A model generated the notes under the pieces. It made no database searches, was not told the origin of the DNA, and saw only the letters and a list, made by a program, of their open reading frames with translations. A DNA stretch of 6,674 bases from Sphingobacteriaceae bacterium. Lineage in GTDB: Bacteria; Bacteroidota; Bacteroidia; Sphingobacteriales; Sphingobacteriaceae. Below are positions 1 to 6,450 of this stretch, piece after piece (positions within the stretch are counted from its first letter, which is position 1; each line of letters starts with the position of its first letter). Position numbers and translations under genes: made by a program. The DNA lies in contig JANWIB010000070.1 of NCBI GenBank assembly GCA_025450155.1, positions 1 through 6,674 of the forward strand, in the 5' to 3' direction.

Positions 1-643
1 CATTATTCAGATCGCCGCCTTTAATCAAATTGTGCTCCAAAAGCATTTCCAGTTCGTGCAAGAAACAGAATGTACGGCTGGAAGCGATTTCCTTCTTAAA
101 TTCTAAAAGATTGGTAATTGCCGCGTGTTGGCTACCTAAAACAGGAGAATTATAATCTATCATACAGGTAAAGCGATATTCATCCGCTAGTGGCATGGCT
201 ACCATTTCTACCCTACGATCGGGTTCGGTATAGTGAATATTATAAGGAATATGATAGTATTCACGCTCGGCCTCTTGTTCAACAAAACCTGCATCTTCCA
301 AAGCATCTATAAATTGAATAGAGCTCCCATCCATTATTGGTGTCTCCGGCCCGTCAAGCTCTATTAATACATTATCTACCTCTAAACCTACCAATGCCGC
401 CAAAACATGCTCTACTGTGCTAACGCTGGCACCGTTTTGTGAAATGGTAGTTCCACGAGAGGTATCGGTAACATTGTCAACATCGGCATCAATTACCGGC
501 TGACCCTCAATGTCGATACGCTTAAATTTATACCCATGATTTTCCGCGGCTGGTTTAAAACTCATGTTTACCGGCTGACCTGTATGTAACCCAACTCCCG
601 AAACGTTTACATTTGATTTTAAAGTTCTTTGCTTAACATTCAT
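1..643 (-). CDS. lpxC: UDP-3-O-acyl-N-acetylglucosamine deacetylase LpxC, N-terminal part (truncated by window edge)
   Basis: I translated this by hand from the ATG at 643-641 to the left edge; it is open for 214 codons and continues outside the window. LpxC is the zinc-dependent cytoplasmic deacetylase that commits UDP-3-O-acyl-GlcNAc to lipid A synthesis. Visible family motifs are SGVGLHTG (residues 15-22), STVEHVLAAL (75-84) with the presumed catalytic Glu78 and zinc ligand His79, PIMDGSS (102-108), and SRTF (189-192) with the substrate-pocket Thr191. The numbering matches E. coli LpxC at these sites. The remaining zinc ligands lie beyond the edge. It starts 17 bp after the lpxD stop, so the two are almost certainly cotranscribed. 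In many Bacteroidota lpxC is fused to fabZ (hydroxyacyl-ACP dehydratase). I expect that here, but it cannot be seen. No strong Shine-Dalgarno sequence precedes the start, only a weak AGAAG. Confidence 0.96.
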   Translation of the reverse strand, partial: MNVKQRTLKSNVNVSGVGLHTGQPVNMSFKPAAENHGYKFKRIDIEGQPVIDADVDNVTDTSRGTTISQNGASVSTVEHVLAALVGLEVDNVLIELDGPETPIMDGSSIQFIDALEDAGFVEQEAEREYYHIPYNIHYTEPDRRVEMVAMPLADEYRFTCMIDYNSPVLGSQHAAITNLLEFKKEIASSRTFCFLHELEMLLEHNLIKGGDLNN

Positions 644-660
644 ACTTCTAACAAGTATTG

Positions 661-1707
661 TTATTGATTTTCTTCTTTTTTTATTTCTTTTAGTTGACGT
701 TCCAGTTGCTCTATCTTCCTTTCCAACTCCGGAAGACGGTTCAAAACTACCTGGGCACGCATATGATTCGTGTAACTTGTTGCCGGCGCTCCCGCCCATT
801 TTTTTCCTTCTTCTTCTATTGGCCGGTTAATACCTGATTTTGCTTGTATTTGAGACCCCTTTGCGATTGAAATATGTCCCACAATTCCTACCTGTCCGCC
901 AATTACAGCATTTTCTCCCACTTTAGTGCTTCCGGAAACGCCGGTTTGAGATGCAATAACGGTATTTGCTCCAACTTCTACATTATGAGCAAGCTGGATA
1001 AGATTATCCAATTTTACTCCTTTACGAATAATGGTAGACCCCATAGTGGCCCGGTCAATAGAAGTGTTTGAGCCGATCTCGACATCATCTTCTATAATTA
1101 CATTTCCAATTTGGGCCACTTTGCTATAAGTACCATCGGCCTGAGGTGCAAAACCAAAGCCATCGCTCCCGATAACGGTGCTTGAATGGATAATTACTTT
1201 TTTTCCTAATTTACAATCAGAATATATCTTAACGCCGGAAAACAAGGTGCAGTCATCGCCAATTTCTACATCATCACCTATATAAACCTGGGGATAAACT
1301 TTACAATTGTTACCCAACTTTGCATTAGCGCCTATATAAGCAAAAGCGCCTATATACACATTGCTTCCTATTGTTGCAGAGGGATGAATAAATGATGGCT
1401 GCTCAATGCCGGTTTTATTTAATCGGAGGGAATTATACTGCTCTAAAAGTATAGAAAAGGCACTATATGCATCTTTAACCCGAATTAGGGTGGTTTTAAT
1501 AGGTTCGGCGGGAACAAAATCTTCGTTAACGATAACTATCGTAGCTCCTGTTTGATATAAGCAAGGTTCATATCTTGGATTAGCAAGAAATGATAGTGAG
1601 CCGCTTTGTGCCTCTTCTATCTTGGCAAGATGATCTACCGAACAGTCGGGATCACCTTCTATAGTTCCATTTAATAAAGTACTGATCTGCCGGGCAGTAA
1701 ATTGCAT
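661..1707 (-). CDS. lpxD: UDP-3-O-(3-hydroxyacyl)glucosamine N-acyltransferase LpxD
   Basis: This 348-residue protein fits the usual LpxD length of about 340-350. It transfers a 3-hydroxyacyl chain from acyl carrier protein to the 2-amino group of UDP-3-O-acyl-glucosamine, the step after LpxC in cytoplasmic lipid A synthesis. Residues 1-100 form the uridine-binding N-terminal domain, with LSFLANPRY at 38-46. Residues about 105-290 are hexapeptide repeats of the left-handed beta-helix type (for example IGSNVYIGAFAYIG, 113-126). GSDGFGFAP (180-188) and LDNLIQLAHNVEVG (233-246) are LpxD signatures, and His241 is the expected catalytic base. The C-terminus (about 319-345) is a charged, heptad-like helix matching the C-terminal helix that packs in the LpxD trimer. 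The ATG at 1707 gives the canonical MQFTARQI N-terminus. It lies 60 bp downstream of the HD gene and 17 bp upstream of lpxC. A promoter with strong consensus match sits directly in front of it. Confidence 0.97.
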   Translation of the reverse strand: MQFTARQISTLLNGTIEGDPDCSVDHLAKIEEAQSGSLSFLANPRYEPCLYQTGATIVIVNEDFVPAEPIKTTLIRVKDAYSAFSILLEQYNSLRLNKTGIEQPSFIHPSATIGSNVYIGAFAYIGANAKLGNNCKVYPQVYIGDDVEIGDDCTLFSGVKIYSDCKLGKKVIIHSSTVIGSDGFGFAPQADGTYSKVAQIGNVIIEDDVEIGSNTSIDRATMGSTIIRKGVKLDNLIQLAHNVEVGANTVIASQTGVSGSTKVGENAVIGGQVGIVGHISIAKGSQIQAKSGINRPIEEEGKKWAGAPATSYTNHMRAQVVLNRLPELERKIEQLERQLKEIKKEENQ

Positions 1708-1711
1708 TTGA

Positions 1712-1742
1712 CAAATTTAGAGGTTATTACTTAACGAACAAA
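1712..1742 (-). promoter_or_regulatory. Bacteroidota-type promoter of lpxD (TTTG-N19-TAnnTTTG)
   Basis: On the minus strand TTTG (1742-1739) is followed by a 19-nt spacer and TAAATTTG (1719-1712). Both boxes match the Bacteroidota housekeeping sigma consensus (-33 TTTG, -7 TAnnTTTG) exactly, with the preferred spacing. Only four bases (TCAA) separate the -7 box from the lpxD ATG at 1707. Initiation at the usual distance would therefore fall at about 1708-1705 and give a leaderless or one-base-leader mRNA. This is inferred from the motif; no transcript data are available. It would uncouple lpxD-lpxC from read-through of the HD gene. Confidence 0.6.
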
Positions 1743-1767
1743 TTAGATATTTCGCGTTTAACGTATT

Positions 1768-3003
1768 TTAACTTACGTGTTTTAACTCTTTAATGTAACA
1801 GAAGATATATTTCTCTACTGTTTTAGCTAAAGTCCCCAGATTCGAATTGTCAGAAGCGGTTGTAATATCCTGTATAGAATTATCTTTCATCAAAATATTA
1901 ATATTTCCATCACCAACACGATACGCATTATTTTTTATCGTGGCGGTAAAAACAAAATAAGGGGTCTCGTCCTGTCCTATATGGTATTTTAACATCGCTT
2001 CTTTTTGCAAGCCATTTATAGTTTCAGATAAAGGTGGTTCATTCGTAATTTCAACCTGATATAAATTCCGGTTCAATAAATGATTACAAAGCATCGATAA
2101 TATCATATCTTCATCATCGGCCCAAACTTTAACTGATGTATAAATATCATAGTCATCTAATTGGGCAAAACACTCCAAATGATGTGGATTTGACATAAAA
2201 TCTGAATCACTAATAGAATTATTTAAAAAATGCCTGAAAGCCGGAGTTGAAAAAAGTTGCTTACCCTGCATGGCCAGGTGCTTTGCCCGCTCTAATATTT
2301 TTACCAACAATTGTTCAGCAGCAATCACTGTTTTATGCAAATAAACCTGCCAATACATTAAACGCCGGGCAATAAGGAATTTTTCAATAGAATATATTCC
2401 TTTTTCTTCAATCACGATCTGATCGTCCACAACATCCAGCATCTTTATTATTCGGTCAAAGCTAATTACGCCTTCGGCCACGCCGGTAAAAAAACTGTCG
2501 CGATTAAGATAATCCATCCGGTCCATGTCTAATTGACCGGACACCAATTGATACAGGAAATTCTTTTGATAGCGATTATTAAATATTTCTATAGCGGTGT
2601 GCAATTTTCCATCTAATTCCTCATTCAGTTTATTCATCAATAGCGTAGAAATATGCTCGTGTGAAATCCCCTCAACGATGGTGTGTTCCAAGGCGTGTGA
2701 AAATGGCCCGTGTCCAATATCGTGCAGCAAAATAGCGATAGTAACAGCCTCTTCCTCTTCCGGAGTAATAATTTTACCTTTACTTCTTAACGTTTCTATA
2801 GCCATTTCCATTAAATGCATAGACCCTAATGCATGATGAAAGCGAGTATGCAACGCTCCTGGATAAACCAAATGGGTCATGCCCAATTGTTTTATATTGC
2901 GCAATCGCTGAAAATACCGATGCTGAATAAGGTCATAGATAAGTTCGGAAGGAATGGTTATAAATCCATAGACCGGATCGTTAATGATTTTTTTCTTGTT
3001 CAA
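1768..3003 (-). CDS. HD-domain nucleotide phosphohydrolase, SAMHD1/dGTPase-like (COG1078-type)
   Basis: This 411-residue soluble protein belongs to the HD superfamily that includes SAMHD1 and bacterial dNTP triphosphohydrolases. The metal-binding residues are all present: RFHHALG (54-60, ligand His57), HDIGHGPFSHALEH (94-107, the His94-Asp95 pair, with His98 and His103 matching SAMHD1 His210 and His215), and LDMDRMDYLNRDS (158-170, ligand Asp161). NDPVYGFI near residue 8 is the typical N-terminus of the family. The C-terminal third (about 250-411) has no motif I recognise. A likely reaction is hydrolysis of dNTPs to nucleoside and triphosphate, but the true substrate is unknown. The start codon is TTG. 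An in-frame TAG at 3018-3016 excludes any upstream ATG, and the first internal ATG (Met42) would remove conserved sequence. The gene heads the leftward lipid A cluster, an order I recall from other Bacteroidota; its link to lipid A is unexplained. Confidence 0.9.
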   Translation of the reverse strand: MNKKKIINDPVYGFITIPSELIYDLIQHRYFQRLRNIKQLGMTHLVYPGALHTRFHHALGSMHLMEMAIETLRSKGKIITPEEEEAVTIAILLHDIGHGPFSHALEHTIVEGISHEHISTLLMNKLNEELDGKLHTAIEIFNNRYQKNFLYQLVSGQLDMDRMDYLNRDSFFTGVAEGVISFDRIIKMLDVVDDQIVIEEKGIYSIEKFLIARRLMYWQVYLHKTVIAAEQLLVKILERAKHLAMQGKQLFSTPAFRHFLNNSISDSDFMSNPHHLECFAQLDDYDIYTSVKVWADDEDMILSMLCNHLLNRNLYQVEITNEPPLSETINGLQKEAMLKYHIGQDETPYFVFTATIKNNAYRVGDGNINILMKDNSIQDITTASDNSNLGTLAKTVEKYIFCYIKELKHVS

Positions 3004-3025
3004 AATATTCAGTCGCTATAGAACA

Positions 3026-3056
3026 CAAAAATTGTTAAATTTCACCATACAAAAAA
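3026..3056 (-). promoter_or_regulatory. Possible promoter of the HD-lpxD-lpxC unit
   Basis: On the minus strand a TTTTTTG (3056-3050) is followed by 16 nt and AATTTTTG (3033-3026). The second box differs from TAnnTTTG only at its first base, but the spacer is shorter than the usual 19 or so. The implied start site would lie about 15-20 nt upstream of the TTG start codon. The match is imperfect and the region is AT-rich, so this is tentative. In the rest of the 3004-3103 gap I see no convincing plus-strand promoter for porX. The best partial match is TAAATTTC at 3036-3043, which has no -33 box. Confidence 0.3.
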
Positions 3057-3103
3057 CAGCTTTATGTATTATGCGGTTGTTAATTTAAATAATTGAATTT
3101 ATT

Positions 3104-4657
3104 ATGCAGGAAACCAATATATTATGGGCTGATGATGAGATTGACCTGTTAAAGCCACATATCCTATTTCTGAATGAGAAAGGCTACCATGTACGTACAG
3201 CAACCAATGGCAGTGATGCATTGGATACATTTAGAAATGATTTTTTTGACTTGGTTTTTCTGGATGAAAATATGCCGGGGCTTACCGGCCTCGAAACGCT
3301 GGCGGAAATAAAGAACATCAATCCGGATGTCCCGATTGTTTTGATTACTAAAAACGAAGAAGAATATCTGATGGAGGATGCTATCGGTTCGAAAATAGAT
3401 GACTACCTGATTAAACCAGTTAACCCGAAACAAATTCTGTTAACTATAAAAAGATTGACAGAAAATAAGCGTTTGATTAGCGAAAAAACCTCGATGGCAT
3501 ACCAGCAGGATTTTAGAAATCTGGGGATGACCCTGAATGAAAATTTAAGTTATACCGAATGGGTTGATGTATATAAGAAACTGGTTTATTGGGAACTTTC
3601 TTTAGAGAAATTGGAAGATGCTGGAATGCATGAAATTTTAACCATGCAGAAAGCTGAAGCGAATGTTCAGTTTTGTAAATTTATTGAAAAAAATTACCTT
3701 AAATGGCTCAAAGAGCCTGAATCCGGACCGGTTACATCTAATCAATTACTTAAGAAAAAGGTGTTTCCAACACTTCAACCAAATAAACCAACATTTTTTT
3801 TCCTGATTGATAATTTGCGTTATGACCAGTGGAAAACGATGAACTCTATTATTACCGATTATTTCCGGTTAGAAGAAGAAGACAGCTATTATAGCATTCT
3901 TCCAACAGCTACTCAATACGCCCGAAACGCTATTTTTTCAGGCCTGATGCCCCTCGATATGGAAAATCGCTATCCGGCAATGTGGCAAAATGATGAAGAT
4001 GAGGGTGGAAAGAATCTATATGAAGAACAGTTTTTGGCCGATCAGATTCAACGTGTCCTGCGTAAAGATTTAAAATATTCTTATCATAAAATATTAACCT
4101 ACGAGCAGGGCAAAGATATTGCCGAAAACATTTATAACCTGCTAGGCAATGAGTTAAACGTATTGGTTTACAACTTTGTAGATATGCTTTCGCATGCCCG
4201 TACAGATATGGCCATGATACGCGAACTGGCAAATAACGAAGCAGCCTACCGTTCTATTACCTTATCCTGGTTTGAACATTCTCCCCTGCTCGATACATTA
4301 AAAAAACTAGCTCAAAAAGATGTGCGTATTATTATTACTACCGATCATGGAACCATTAAGGTAAAATATCCAAATAAGGTAATAGGTGACAGAAATACAA
4401 GCACAAATCTTCGTTACAAACAGGGGAAAAATCTAAATTTTACACCAAAAGAAGTATTTCATATAAAAAATCCACACGATGCCCTATTGCCTAAATTGCA
4501 TGTAAGTTCCAGCTTTATTTTTGCTAAAGAAGACAGCTATTTTGTTTACCCTAACAACTACAATCATTATGTAAACTATTATAATGGGACATTTCAACAT
4601 GGTGGGGTCTCACTGGAAGAAATGATTGTTCCGTTTATGGTTTATAGCCCTAAATAG
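3104..4657 (+). CDS. porX: PorX-type response regulator with alkaline-phosphatase/PglZ effector domain
   Basis: At 517 residues this matches PorX of Porphyromonas gingivalis in length and architecture. PorX is the cytoplasmic regulator of the type IX secretion system and usually works with the histidine kinase PorY, which is not in this window. Residues 1-120 are a REC domain with the acidic pair Asp10-Asp11, phosphoacceptor Asp54 in FLDENMPG, switch Thr82, switch Tyr101 and Lys104. Residues about 125-205 are a helical linker. Residues about 225-517 are an alkaline-phosphatase-superfamily (PglZ) domain. Its expected zinc and catalytic residues are Asp236 (LIDN), a Thr nucleophile at 268 or 270 (LPTATQYARNA), Asp360 and His364 (FVDMLSH), Asp414-His415 (TTDHG) and His499 (QHGG). 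All are present, so both phosphorylation and enzymatic activity are plausible. PorX effector domains have been reported to cleave phosphodiester substrates such as oligonucleotides. No DNA-binding domain is visible. tsaE follows after 28 bp. Confidence 0.95.
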   Translation: MQETNILWADDEIDLLKPHILFLNEKGYHVRTATNGSDALDTFRNDFFDLVFLDENMPGLTGLETLAEIKNINPDVPIVLITKNEEEYLMEDAIGSKIDDYLIKPVNPKQILLTIKRLTENKRLISEKTSMAYQQDFRNLGMTLNENLSYTEWVDVYKKLVYWELSLEKLEDAGMHEILTMQKAEANVQFCKFIEKNYLKWLKEPESGPVTSNQLLKKKVFPTLQPNKPTFFFLIDNLRYDQWKTMNSIITDYFRLEEEDSYYSILPTATQYARNAIFSGLMPLDMENRYPAMWQNDEDEGGKNLYEEQFLADQIQRVLRKDLKYSYHKILTYEQGKDIAENIYNLLGNELNVLVYNFVDMLSHARTDMAMIRELANNEAAYRSITLSWFEHSPLLDTLKKLAQKDVRIIITTDHGTIKVKYPNKVIGDRNTSTNLRYKQGKNLNFTPKEVFHIKNPHDALLPKLHVSSSFIFAKEDSYFVYPNNYNHYVNYYNGTFQHGGVSLEEMIVPFMVYSPK

Positions 4658-4673
4658 CAGCTTCCTGTTTTTG

Positions 4674-4681
4674 TATTTTTG
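4674..4681 (+). promoter_or_regulatory. -7-like box immediately before tsaE
   Basis: TATTTTTG matches the Bacteroidota -7 consensus TAnnTTTG and is followed by C, as is common. It lies in the 28-bp porX-tsaE gap and ends four bases before the tsaE ATG. No TTTG or TTG lies 17-23 bp upstream, so the -33 element is missing. If active, it would give a leaderless or near-leaderless tsaE transcript, separate from read-through of porX. Confidence 0.35.
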
Positions 4682-4685
4682 CTTG

Positions 4686-5117
4686 ATGTTATTAACTATC
4701 GCCAACGTAAACGATTTGCCAACGGCGGCACATAAGCTGTTAACTTTTGCTCCCGATCAAAAAATATTCCTCTTTTATGGCGATATGGGAACCGGAAAAA
4801 CCACTTTAATAAAAGCGCTTTGTGCCGAACTGGGAGTAAAAGATCTGGTTTCGAGCCCTACTTTCTCTATTGTAAACGAATATTCGGCACCCAGCGGCTC
4901 CATCTTTCATTTTGATTTTTACCGAATAAAAAATGAAACAGAAGCATTAGACTTGGGTTATGAAGATTATATCTATTCTGGAAATTATTGTTTTATAGAG
5001 TGGCCGGAAAAAATCGAAAATCTACTGCCCGAAAAGTCGGGTATCATCCATATACGTATCGGTGATAAAAATGCCAGGCACATTACACTAGAAAGCAATT
5101 ACTATCAAACCGAATAG
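4686..5117 (+). CDS. tsaE: tRNA threonylcarbamoyladenosine biosynthesis ATPase TsaE (YjeE family)
   Basis: This 143-residue protein is of usual length for TsaE, the small P-loop ATPase that works with TsaB and TsaD to form t6A at position 37 of ANN-decoding tRNAs in the cytoplasm. Motifs in order are the Walker A loop GDMGTGKTT (32-40), SPTFSIVNEY (58-67), HFDFYRI (75-81, with the metal-linked Asp77) and FIEWPEKI (103-110). I chose the ATG at 4686. An in-frame ATG at 4626 would add 20 residues without family similarity and overlap the porX C-terminus in another frame. The gene lies 28 bp after porX and 37 bp before ald; I recall the porX-tsaE-ald order from other Bacteroidota. No Shine-Dalgarno sequence is visible, but a -7-like box ends four bases before the start codon. 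Its function is not obviously related to that of PorX. Confidence 0.95.
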   Translation: MLLTIANVNDLPTAAHKLLTFAPDQKIFLFYGDMGTGKTTLIKALCAELGVKDLVSSPTFSIVNEYSAPSGSIFHFDFYRIKNETEALDLGYEDYIYSGNYCFIEWPEKIENLLPEKSGIIHIRIGDKNARHITLESNYYQTE

Positions 5118-5154
5118 ATTTTGTATCTTGAACATAATTTCACTTTAAAGAACA

Positions 5155-6369
5155 ATGATGAACGAGTTGTCTGACATTGCAAAACAAGGCCTATTGCAAC
5201 CACAGGAGGCAATGCTCGAAACCAGAACCCGGAAAAACAGTTTGTATATCGGGCTACCAAAAGAAACAGCATTTCAGGAAAAACGCATTGCCTTGACACC
5301 TCTTTCTGTTGCTGTTTTGGTTAATAACGGACATGAAGTAGTTGTTGAAGCGGGGGCGGGAGCCACTGCAAACTTTATGGATCATCATTACAGTGAGCAG
5401 GGTGCAAAAATTGTTTACGACAAAAAGGAAGTTTATCAGGCCGACCTAATTGTTAAAATAGGACCTCCAACAGCCGAAGAAATTAAATTAATGAAACAGG
5501 GGCAGGTGCTATTTTCTTCACTTCAAATCACCACCATTACGGCAGAATGCCTGCAATCTTTAATGAAGAAGAAGATTACGGCTTTGGCATACGAATATTT
5601 ACGGGATGAAGGGGGAGTATTAACCGTGGTACGAGCCATGAGCGAAATTGTAGGCGCAACCTCCATTTTAATAGCTGCCGAATATCTAAGTAATATTTTT
5701 GAGGGAAAAGGATTGATGCTCGGTGGTATTACGGGTGTTCCACCTACAGAAATTGTCATATTAGGCGCTGGTACCGTGGGCGAATATGCTGCCAGAGCGG
5801 CTATAGCCTTAGGAGCAGAAGTAAAAGTATTTGATAGTTCGCTGTATAAACTGCGCCGGTTGCAAACCAATATTGGAACACGGGTTTTTACCTCGGTAAT
5901 ACAGCCGATTGTACTTCATAAAGCGGTAACTACCTGCGATGTAGTTATTGGAGCTATCCGGTCAAATACTGGGCGTAGTCCTTGCCTGATCTCGGAAGAA
6001 ACAGTAAGCAAGATGAAGCCTAACTCGGTGATAATTGATGTAAGTATTGATCAGGGAGGGTGCTTTGCAACCTCAGAAATCACCACTCACGATCAGCCTG
6101 TTTTTAGAAAATATGATGTAATACATTACTGCGTTCCAAATATTGCTTCGCGGGTGGCACGAACGGCTACTTATGCCTTAACCAATATTTTTACGCCAAT
6201 TCTTATGGATATTGGTGAAAAAGGCGGAATTATGAATGTAATTTGGGAGAAACCCGGGGTAAGAAATGCCATTTATCTTTACCAGGGACAAGTAACCAAT
6301 AAGGATCTTGCAGAACGGTTCCATATTACTCCAAAAGATCTCGACCTGCTTATCATCTCTAAACGATAA
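5155..6369 (+). CDS. ald: Alanine dehydrogenase/PNT-family NAD-dependent oxidoreductase with altered catalytic residues
   Basis: This 404-residue protein aligns well with alanine dehydrogenase, which interconverts L-alanine and pyruvate plus ammonia with NAD. The substrate-binding part is at about 30-165 (YIGLPKE, 31-37; RIALTP, 44-49). The Rossmann fold has VILGAGTVGEYAARAA (201-216), and VSIDQGGCF (296-304) and TATYALTNI (337-345) follow. It is about 30 residues longer at the N-terminus than classical enzymes of about 371 residues. Against Mycobacterium tuberculosis Ald as I recall it, Arg15 is kept (Arg44) and Asp270 is kept (Asp299), but catalytic Lys75 is Gly103 (KIGPP) and catalytic His96 is Gln124 (LFSSLQITT). 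I recall similar substitutions in Bacteroidota homologues, so the activity may differ from the name. Two tandem ATGs (5155 and 5158) could start it, and homologues beginning MNELSD favour the second. The reading frame is intact. It is the last gene of the porX-tsaE-ald group. Confidence 0.85.
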   Translation: MMNELSDIAKQGLLQPQEAMLETRTRKNSLYIGLPKETAFQEKRIALTPLSVAVLVNNGHEVVVEAGAGATANFMDHHYSEQGAKIVYDKKEVYQADLIVKIGPPTAEEIKLMKQGQVLFSSLQITTITAECLQSLMKKKITALAYEYLRDEGGVLTVVRAMSEIVGATSILIAAEYLSNIFEGKGLMLGGITGVPPTEIVILGAGTVGEYAARAAIALGAEVKVFDSSLYKLRRLQTNIGTRVFTSVIQPIVLHKAVTTCDVVIGAIRSNTGRSPCLISEETVSKMKPNSVIIDVSIDQGGCFATSEITTHDQPVFRKYDVIHYCVPNIASRVARTATYALTNIFTPILMDIGEKGGIMNVIWEKPGVRNAIYLYQGQVTNKDLAERFHITPKDLDLLIISKR

Positions 6370-6397
6370 GCATAAAGCCGGTAGAAACTTTATCTAT

Positions 6398-6449
6398 GCA
6401 CGTTAGTTTTTTAAGTATTCTTTAGAAGGAATACTATAAAAACTAATGC
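6398..6449 (+). repeat. Imperfect inverted repeat (hairpin) directly before the YihY/BrkB gene
   Basis: The arms 6403-6420 and 6429-6446 are complementary at 16 of 18 positions (a TA/AT mismatch in the middle), with an 8-nt loop at 6421-6428. GCA at 6398-6400 and TGC at 6447-6449 can extend the stem past a 2-nt bulge. The stem is AT-rich, and no T-run follows the right arm on the plus strand, so it does not look like a standard intrinsic terminator. It fills most of the 81-bp gap after ald and ends one base before the next start codon. A weak -7-like TATCTATGC lies just upstream (6391-6399). An active promoter there would make the hairpin the 5' leader of the next mRNA. Confidence 0.6.
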
Positions 6450-6450
6450 T

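Noticed and set aside
4626..4685. In-frame upstream extension of tsaE from an ATG at 4626
   Set aside because: It would overlap the conserved porX C-terminus in another frame and add 20 residues with no family similarity. The ATG at 4686 gives normal TsaE length.
5113..5130. Promoter for ald (TAGATTTTG or TATCTTG in the tsaE-ald gap)
   Set aside because: Each differs by one base of length from TAnnTTTG and neither has a -33 box at the right distance. Cotranscription with tsaE is the simpler reading.
5523..5870. 115-codon open frame antisense to ald, and similar antisense or alternate-frame openings at 874-1071, 2597-2836, 2833-3021, 3164-3433, 3930-4232 and 5105-5299
   Set aside because: Each lies wholly or mostly inside or across well-supported genes, has low-complexity or implausible protein sequence, and shows no recognisable motif.
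6391..6399. TATCTATGC as a firm -7 box for the YihY/BrkB gene
   Set aside because: It has one mismatch to consensus and no -33 element upstream, so it is mentioned only as a possibility with the hairpin.
6403..6446. Hairpin as an intrinsic terminator of the porX-tsaE-ald group
   Set aside because: The stem is AT-rich and no T-run follows it on the plus strand, so it was kept only as an inverted repeat of unknown role.
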